Source: JANMDN01 sp031376285 (GTDB lineage Bacteria > Actinomycetota > Thermoleophilia > Miltoncostaeales > Miltoncostaeaceae). From it: a stretch of DNA of 64,000 bases. The notes beneath the pieces are model-generated. The model saw nothing but the letters and a program-made list of their open reading frames with translations, had not been told where the DNA came from and did no database searches. Shown one piece after another: positions 60,007 through 64,000 of this stretch. The translations under genes and the position numbers were made by a program. The stretch covers positions 56,753 to 120,752 of the forward strand of contig JANMDN010000048.1 of the NCBI GenBank assembly GCA_031376285.1, given 5' to 3'. Each line of letters starts with the position of its first letter. The stretch's first letter is position 1.

Positions 60007-61232
60007 GCGCCCGCTCGGGTCTCGAATGGCTCCCAGGAGCACTCGCGAGCCTGCGTGAGCGCGACCTCCTACGCGTGCTGACCTACTGCCAGGGGCCCCC
60101 CGATCCCGAGGTGCTGATCGACGGCGTCCCTCATCTTCTGTTGGCGTCGAACAACTACCTTGGCCTCGCAAACGACCCCGCGGTCGTGGCGGCCGCCCAA
60201 CGGGCGCTCGAGACCTACGGGGTCGGCGCCGGCGCTTCGCGTCTTGTGACCGGCAGCCTCGATCTCCACCGTCGCCTCGAGGAGCGCATCGCGGCGCTGA
60301 AGGCCTGTGAGGACGCGCTCGTCTTCCCCACCGGGTTTCAAGCCAACGTCGGCACCATCCCAGCGCTCGTCGGACGCGGCGACCTCATCTTCTCCGACGA
60401 GCTGAACCACGCGAGCCTGATCGATGGCTGCCGTCTCTCCGGCGCGGAGGTCGTCCGCTACGCCCACGCCGACGCGGGCGCGCTCGAGGCCGCGATCGTC
60501 GAGCACGCGGACTGGCAGGCACCGACCGGCGCGCCACGCCGACTCATCGTCACCGACACCGTCTTCAGCATGGACGGCGACCTGGCGCCACTTCCCGCCA
60601 TCGTCGACATCGCCGACCGCTTCGGCGCAATGGTGATGGTCGACGAGGCCCATGCGACGGGCGTCCTCGGGCCGACGGGCGCCGGAGCGCTTGAGCATTT
60701 CGGGCTTGAGGGGCGCGTGCCAGTGGTGATGGGAACGCTCTCGAAGGCGCTCGGCGCCCAGGGCGGATACGTGGCCGGGGACCGAGACCTCTGCGACTAC
60801 CTGCGCACCCGCGACCGCGGCTTTGTGTTCACGACGGCGCTCGCCCCGGCAGCCGCTGGCGCGGCGATGGCGTCGCTTGACATCGTCCGCGACGAGCCCG
60901 AGCGGCGTACCCGCCTGCACGCTCTGGTGCGGCGTTTGGTCGAGGGAGCCAAGGATCTCGGCTACACGGTCCTCCCAACTGACTCGGCCGTGGTCGGCGT
61001 GCTCATCGGCGAAGCCGTCGACGCGCTCGCGGTCGGCGCGTCGCTGCGGGCCGCGCGCGTCTGGGCGCCCGCCATCCGCCCACCCTCGGTGCCCGTCGGC
61101 ACCGCCCGTATGCGACTGACGGTGATGGCGACCCACGAGGACCGCCATATCGACTGGGCGCTCGATGCCCTCGCCGACGCGCGGTCGGTCCTTACCCCCC
61201 AGACAACGCGACGCTTCCCGAGCCCCAGCTGA
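60003..61232 (+). CDS. bioF: 8-amino-7-oxononanoate synthase
   Basis: 409-aa PLP enzyme condensing pimeloyl-thioester with alanine. Landmarks: LLLASNNYLGLANDP, GVGAGASRLVTGSLDLHRRLE, VMVDEAHATGVLGPTG and MGTLSKALGAQGGYVAGD with the PLP lysine. The ATG at 60003 is within ATGA overlapping the bioA stop. The C-terminus has the usual RMRLTVMATH motif. Its substrate source is unclear because no bioC/bioH, bioW or bioI lies in the window. Confidence 0.96.
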   Translation: MSARSGLEWLPGALASLRERDLLRVLTYCQGPPDPEVLIDGVPHLLLASNNYLGLANDPAVVAAAQRALETYGVGAGASRLVTGSLDLHRRLEERIAALKACEDALVFPTGFQANVGTIPALVGRGDLIFSDELNHASLIDGCRLSGAEVVRYAHADAGALEAAIVEHADWQAPTGAPRRLIVTDTVFSMDGDLAPLPAIVDIADRFGAMVMVDEAHATGVLGPTGAGALEHFGLEGRVPVVMGTLSKALGAQGGYVAGDRDLCDYLRTRDRGFVFTTALAPAAAGAAMASLDIVRDEPERRTRLHALVRRLVEGAKDLGYTVLPTDSAVVGVLIGEAVDALAVGASLRAARVWAPAIRPPSVPVGTARMRLTVMATHEDRHIDWALDALADARSVLTPQTTRRFPSPS

Positions 61233-61990
61233 TGCTCGACGAGCCGGGGATCTTCGTGATGGGAACCGACACTGGGGTCGGCAAAACCGTCGTGACCGCG
61301 GCCATTGCCATGGCGGCCCGAAACCAGGGGCGCACCGTCGCGCCGCTCAAACCCGCCCAGACCGGCGACGACGGTGCGACGACCGGCGATGCGGAGTTCG
61401 TGGCGTCCATGCTCGGCCTCGACGAGCCGATCGAACACCTCTGCCCGTATCGCCTGCGGGCGCCACTCGCTCCGGCCGTCGCGGCTCGCCTCGAAGGGGC
61501 GAGGCTGGATCCCGCGGTCGTTGTGCGCGCCTACGCCGACCTCTCGTCGCGGTATGACCTCGTGCTCGTCGAGGCCGCGGGAGGTGCGCTCGTGCCATTT
61601 TCTGACGGTGTGGACATGGCCGCTCTCGCCGGACTTCTCAGCCTTCCGGTCGTGGTCGTCACACGACCCGGCCTCGGAACGATCAACCACACGCTCCTGA
61701 CGCTCGAGGCCCTGCACCGACGTGGGCTCACGGTGCTCGGAACCGTGATCTGCGACTACCCCGACGATCCCGAACTCGACGCGGTCACAAACCCCGGGGT
61801 GCTCTCGCGGATCAGCCCGGTGCCACTGCTCGGGGTGATCCCGCATGATCCCGACATCGACACCGGAGCAAACCGGGCCGGGGATCTCGCCGCGATCGGA
61901 CCTGCCGGGCTCGATCCGCTCCTCGGGGGGACCTTCTCCCCCGCCCGTTTCCGGCGCGCGACCGATTCGCGGCTCGCCGCCATGTCCTGA
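61232..61990 (+). CDS. bioD: Dethiobiotin synthetase
   Basis: 252 aa, ATP-dependent ring closure of DAPA with CO2. P-loop VMGTDTGVGKTVVTAAIA, LKPAQTGDD, VEAAGGALVPFSDG and VTRPGLGTINHTLLTLEAL are typical. The ATG shares one base with the bioF stop (TGATG). It is followed 15 nt later by the ferritin-like gene, the only non-overlapping junction in the operon. Confidence 0.96.
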   Translation: MLDEPGIFVMGTDTGVGKTVVTAAIAMAARNQGRTVAPLKPAQTGDDGATTGDAEFVASMLGLDEPIEHLCPYRLRAPLAPAVAARLEGARLDPAVVVRAYADLSSRYDLVLVEAAGGALVPFSDGVDMAALAGLLSLPVVVVTRPGLGTINHTLLTLEALHRRGLTVLGTVICDYPDDPELDAVTNPGVLSRISPVPLLGVIPHDPDIDTGANRAGDLAAIGPAGLDPLLGGTFSPARFRRATDSRLAAMS

Positions 61991-62005
61991 CCAAGGAGTT
62001 GCCCG

Positions 62006-62695
62006 ATGGACCCAACCGACGCCGCGCATGTCATGCAAACCCCGGAGGAGTACGCCGAGTTCCTGTCCGGTATGTCCTTTGAGAAACGGATCGAGATGAT
62101 CAACAGCTTCCGCTGCGCCGAGCTGCAGGGTGCCGAGGAGCTTCGCGTACTCTCGGAGACCACCGACGATCCGGACCTCGCGAAGAAGTTCGCCCGGCAT
62201 GCCGCCGATGAGGAAAAGCACGGCGCCTACTTCGGGGAGATCATGGCTCGCCTCGGCGTCGAGCCGTTCGACCCGCCGGACGAGCCAGATCACATCACGA
62301 TCGGCGGTCGTCTTATCGTCGACACCCTGAACGACATCGAAGAGATCCTCCCAAAGCGCGGCGAGCGCGTCGGCCTTGACCGCGTCATCCCGATCCTGAC
62401 GCTTTTTCAGGCCGTCGAGAGCCGGGCACTCGTGTCGTTCGAGGCCCACCGGCGGACGTTCGAGGGCTCCGACCCGGCTATCGCCGAGCGGATCGGCGAG
62501 ATCATCGCCGACGAAAGCCACCACGCCAAGTATGTGCGCGACCTGCTCGACCAGTGGGCCGAGGAGGGTTGGGCCGACGCGGTCCGGGAGGCGCAAGAGG
62601 CGACCGACGCGCGCGAGGCATCGGCGCGTGTTTGGGCCGCCGAGCGTCTGGAGGCCGAGCGCCTGCGCGACGAAGGCGCCCTCCCGACGGCGTGA
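62006..62695 (+). CDS. Ferritin-like diiron protein in the biotin operon
   Basis: 229 aa, four-helix bundle plus an extended charged C-terminal helix (~180-229). The full two-half diiron pattern is present: E39 (RCAELQGAEE), E69-x-x-H72 (ADEEKHGAYF), E138 (AVESRALVSF) and E170-x-x-H173 (IADESHHAKY). It is thus predicted to bind two irons and react with O2 or peroxide, as oxidase, peroxidase or iron-handling protein. An AAGGAG sequence precedes the ATG; the stop overlaps birA (GTGA). Its place among bio genes implies a role in biotin formation, for example pimelate supply, iron-sulfur support of BioB, or peroxide removal. The role is unknown. Confidence 0.85.
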   Translation: MDPTDAAHVMQTPEEYAEFLSGMSFEKRIEMINSFRCAELQGAEELRVLSETTDDPDLAKKFARHAADEEKHGAYFGEIMARLGVEPFDPPDEPDHITIGGRLIVDTLNDIEEILPKRGERVGLDRVIPILTLFQAVESRALVSFEAHRRTFEGSDPAIAERIGEIIADESHHAKYVRDLLDQWAEEGWADAVREAQEATDAREASARVWAAERLEAERLRDEGALPTA

Positions 62696-63678
62696 ACCTC
62701 GAGGCCGCCGAGCGTCGCGAACAGGTACTGGCCGCCCTTGTCGAGGCGGGGTCGGTGGGCGTCTCCGGGGAGTCGCTTGCCAGCGCCCTCGGCTGCTCCC
62801 GGGCAGCCGTCCATCGCCATGTCGACGGGCTCCGCCGGGATGGGGTCGACATCGTCAGCGCCCACGACGGCTACCGTGTCGCCGAAGGGGCCGACCCGGT
62901 GGCGTCCGCACTTGTCGGCCCGCGCCTTGTCGCACCGCTCGGTGGTCCGATCACCTGGCTCGCTTCGGTGGGCTCGACAAACGACGAGTTGATCGCCCAG
63001 GCGCGCCGCGGCGCGCCCGAGGGCACGATCATCGGAGCCGACCGCCAACACGCGGGGCGCGGGCGGCGTGGGCGAACGTGGCTCGCCGCACCCGGTGACG
63101 CCCTGCTCGTGTCCGTCCTGCTGCGCCCCGACATCGCGCCGGTCGACGTCGGCCTTCTTCCCATCGTCGCCGCAGTGGGCGTCGCGGACTCCCTCGGTCC
63201 CGACGCCCGGATCGTCTGGCCAAATGACATCCTCATCGACGGTCGCAAGGTGGCCGGGATCCTCTGCGAGATGTCGGCCGAGCAGGATCGTGTGTCGTGG
63301 GCCGTGGTTGGGGTGGGCATCAACGTCCATTCCGCCCCGGACCTCGACGACGCCCGCTGGAGGCCCGGTGCGCTCTCGGCTCGTGGCGTCGCGCCCGCCC
63401 GAGGAGAACTCCTCGTGGACCTTCTGGCCCATCTCGGCGGTCGTTACCGCGAATGGCTGAAGATGGGCTCCCGTGGCGTTCTCGCCGGCTTCGCAGAGCG
63501 CGACGCCCTTGTCGGGCGAGACATCACGGTGAGCCTGCCGGTGGGCGAGATCTCAGGCCGCTGCGGTGGTACCGACGATCTGGGACGCCTGCGGGTGCTC
63601 ACCTCGACCGGGGAGCGCCTACTCGGCGCGGGTGAGGTGGTTCGGGTTTCCCCGGAACACTCGGCGCCCGGGGCGTAG
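62692..63678 (+). CDS. birA: Bifunctional biotin-protein ligase / biotin operon repressor BirA
   Basis: 328 aa. Residues ~1-60 are a winged HTH (GVSGESLASALGCSRAAVHRHVDGL), so it is the regulatory (class II) type. The ligase core shows SVGSTNDELI, GADRQHAGRGRRGRTW (biotinoyl-AMP loop), IVWPNDILIDGRKVAGILCE and VVGVGINVHS; a C-terminal SH3-like domain follows. It makes biotinoyl-AMP, loads carboxylase subunits, and as a dimer would repress the bio operon, likely at the inverted repeat before bioB. The GTG start overlaps the ferritin-like gene stop. Confidence 0.96.
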   Translation: MNLEAAERREQVLAALVEAGSVGVSGESLASALGCSRAAVHRHVDGLRRDGVDIVSAHDGYRVAEGADPVASALVGPRLVAPLGGPITWLASVGSTNDELIAQARRGAPEGTIIGADRQHAGRGRRGRTWLAAPGDALLVSVLLRPDIAPVDVGLLPIVAAVGVADSLGPDARIVWPNDILIDGRKVAGILCEMSAEQDRVSWAVVGVGINVHSAPDLDDARWRPGALSARGVAPARGELLVDLLAHLGGRYREWLKMGSRGVLAGFAERDALVGRDITVSLPVGEISGRCGGTDDLGRLRVLTSTGERLLGAGEVVRVSPEHSAPGA

Positions 63679-63711
63679 GCGTCAGAAGTTGCCCCGCCTA
63701 CCAGACGCCAG

Positions 63712-64000
63712 TCATGGCGGCGGCTCAAGTACGACGACGTCGCCGACCTCGACTCGCCCACCTCGAACAACGCTCGCGTAGACCCGGCTGAGCCCAGGGC
63801 CGCGGGACGCGCTGATTCGGCTGAAGTCACCGTCTGAGAACCACTGCGCGTTCTGGGAGCAGGGTGGGGAGAACATCGACACCTCGACGAGCGCCTCGCC
63901 GATCTCGAGCCGTACACCCGCCGTGATATCCGCCCAGGGGATGCCGGTGATCGTCACGTTCTCGCCCGCTGCCCCGGGCACGATTGGATGGCCCTCGCGT
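63712..64000 (-). CDS. MOSC-domain protein (partial, start beyond window)
   Basis: The final ~96 codons of a MOSC protein; the 5' end lies beyond position 64000. Readable features are GHPIVPGAAGENVTITG, VRLEIGEALVEVS, FSPPCSQNAQWF with the conserved MOSC cysteine, and the barrel-closing VYASVVRGGRVEVGDVVVL. MOSC domains belong to molybdenum cofactor sulfurase or YiiM-type molybdoenzymes. It is convergent with birA at a 33-nt gap. Confidence 0.85.
   Translation of the reverse strand, partial: REGHPIVPGAAGENVTITGIPWADITAGVRLEIGEALVEVSMFSPPCSQNAQWFSDGDFSRISASRGPGLSRVYASVVRGGRVEVGDVVVLEPPP

Noticed and set aside
1..64000. CRISPR arrays, rRNA genes, integrase or phage structural genes
   Set aside because: No regularly spaced repeats, rRNA segments or such proteins were found on either strand.

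Overview
The window is about 70% G+C, gene-dense DNA from a chromosome that looks like an Actinomycetota member. The deep-branching class Thermoleophilia (Solirubrobacterales or relatives) is my best guess. I infer this from the actinobacterial order glmU-prs-rplY-pth-mfd-PPIase-mazG-eno-ftsB-DUF501, GTP-dependent PEP carboxykinase, an acetyl-CoA-type methionine cluster (metY-metX-metW), frequent GTG/TTG starts and several probably leaderless genes. No rRNA or CRISPR array is seen; there is one tRNA, tRNA-Gln(TTG).

Layout. 1-12,263 (minus strand): a long housekeeping run from tRNA-Gln and glmU down through nucleotide, translation, repair and division genes, ending in a membrane protein cut by the window edge. 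12.4-16.25 kb (plus): a secreted M11-like metalloprotease, an RmlD-like reductase and a DUF4349 membrane protein. 16.2-21.4 kb (minus): pckG, DUF1361, ilvD and an NYN-domain protein. 21.65-25.4 kb: a structured-RNA candidate, a truncated GH15-like gene, a CtaG-like pair and a PhoU-like gene. 25.44-33.7 kb: an island-like accessory segment. It holds a complete IS982-like element inserted at the phoU stop codon, a LuxR/TPR regulator, a co-translated trio (degenerate alpha/beta hydrolase, vanadium-haloperoxidase-like enzyme, FAD monooxygenase), an IS630 remnant, a methyltransferase and a broken regulator fragment. A second copy of the structured-RNA candidate closes this segment. 34.0-42.0 kb (minus): a small charged protein, Nudix, MutY, a solo periplasmic-binding-type protein, a DEDD exonuclease/GIY-YIG fusion, an amidase, a GerMN lipoprotein and an APC-UspA transporter. 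42.0-49.1 kb: VOC protein, PspA module, beta-propeller protein, EAL phosphodiesterase, a REP-associated transposase with its palindromes and a CaiB-type CoA transferase. 49.3-55.2 kb (minus): a very large secreted protein and the met operon. 55.4-57.1 kb: a trypsin-like protease and a VapBC module. 57.7-63.7 kb (plus): a tightly overlapping biotin operon, bioB-bioA-bioF-bioD-ferritin-like-birA. A partial MOSC protein lies at the right edge.

Most notable. (1) Two distant elements (21,651-21,819 and 33,746-33,962) share five conserved blocks in the same order. Each is closed by a long helix of different sequence, and each contains the same 7-nt hairpin loop on a different stem. This is the pattern expected of a structured RNA family, and I cannot assign it to a known class. 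(2) An intact diiron ferritin-like protein is embedded in the biotin operon, which has no visible pimeloyl-forming gene. (3) An alpha/beta hydrolase that has lost its nucleophile Ser and catalytic His is translationally coupled to a haloperoxidase-like enzyme and a flavoprotein. (4) A MutY without its 8-oxoG-recognition domain, and with an altered Fe-S ligand spacing, overlaps a separate Nudix gene.
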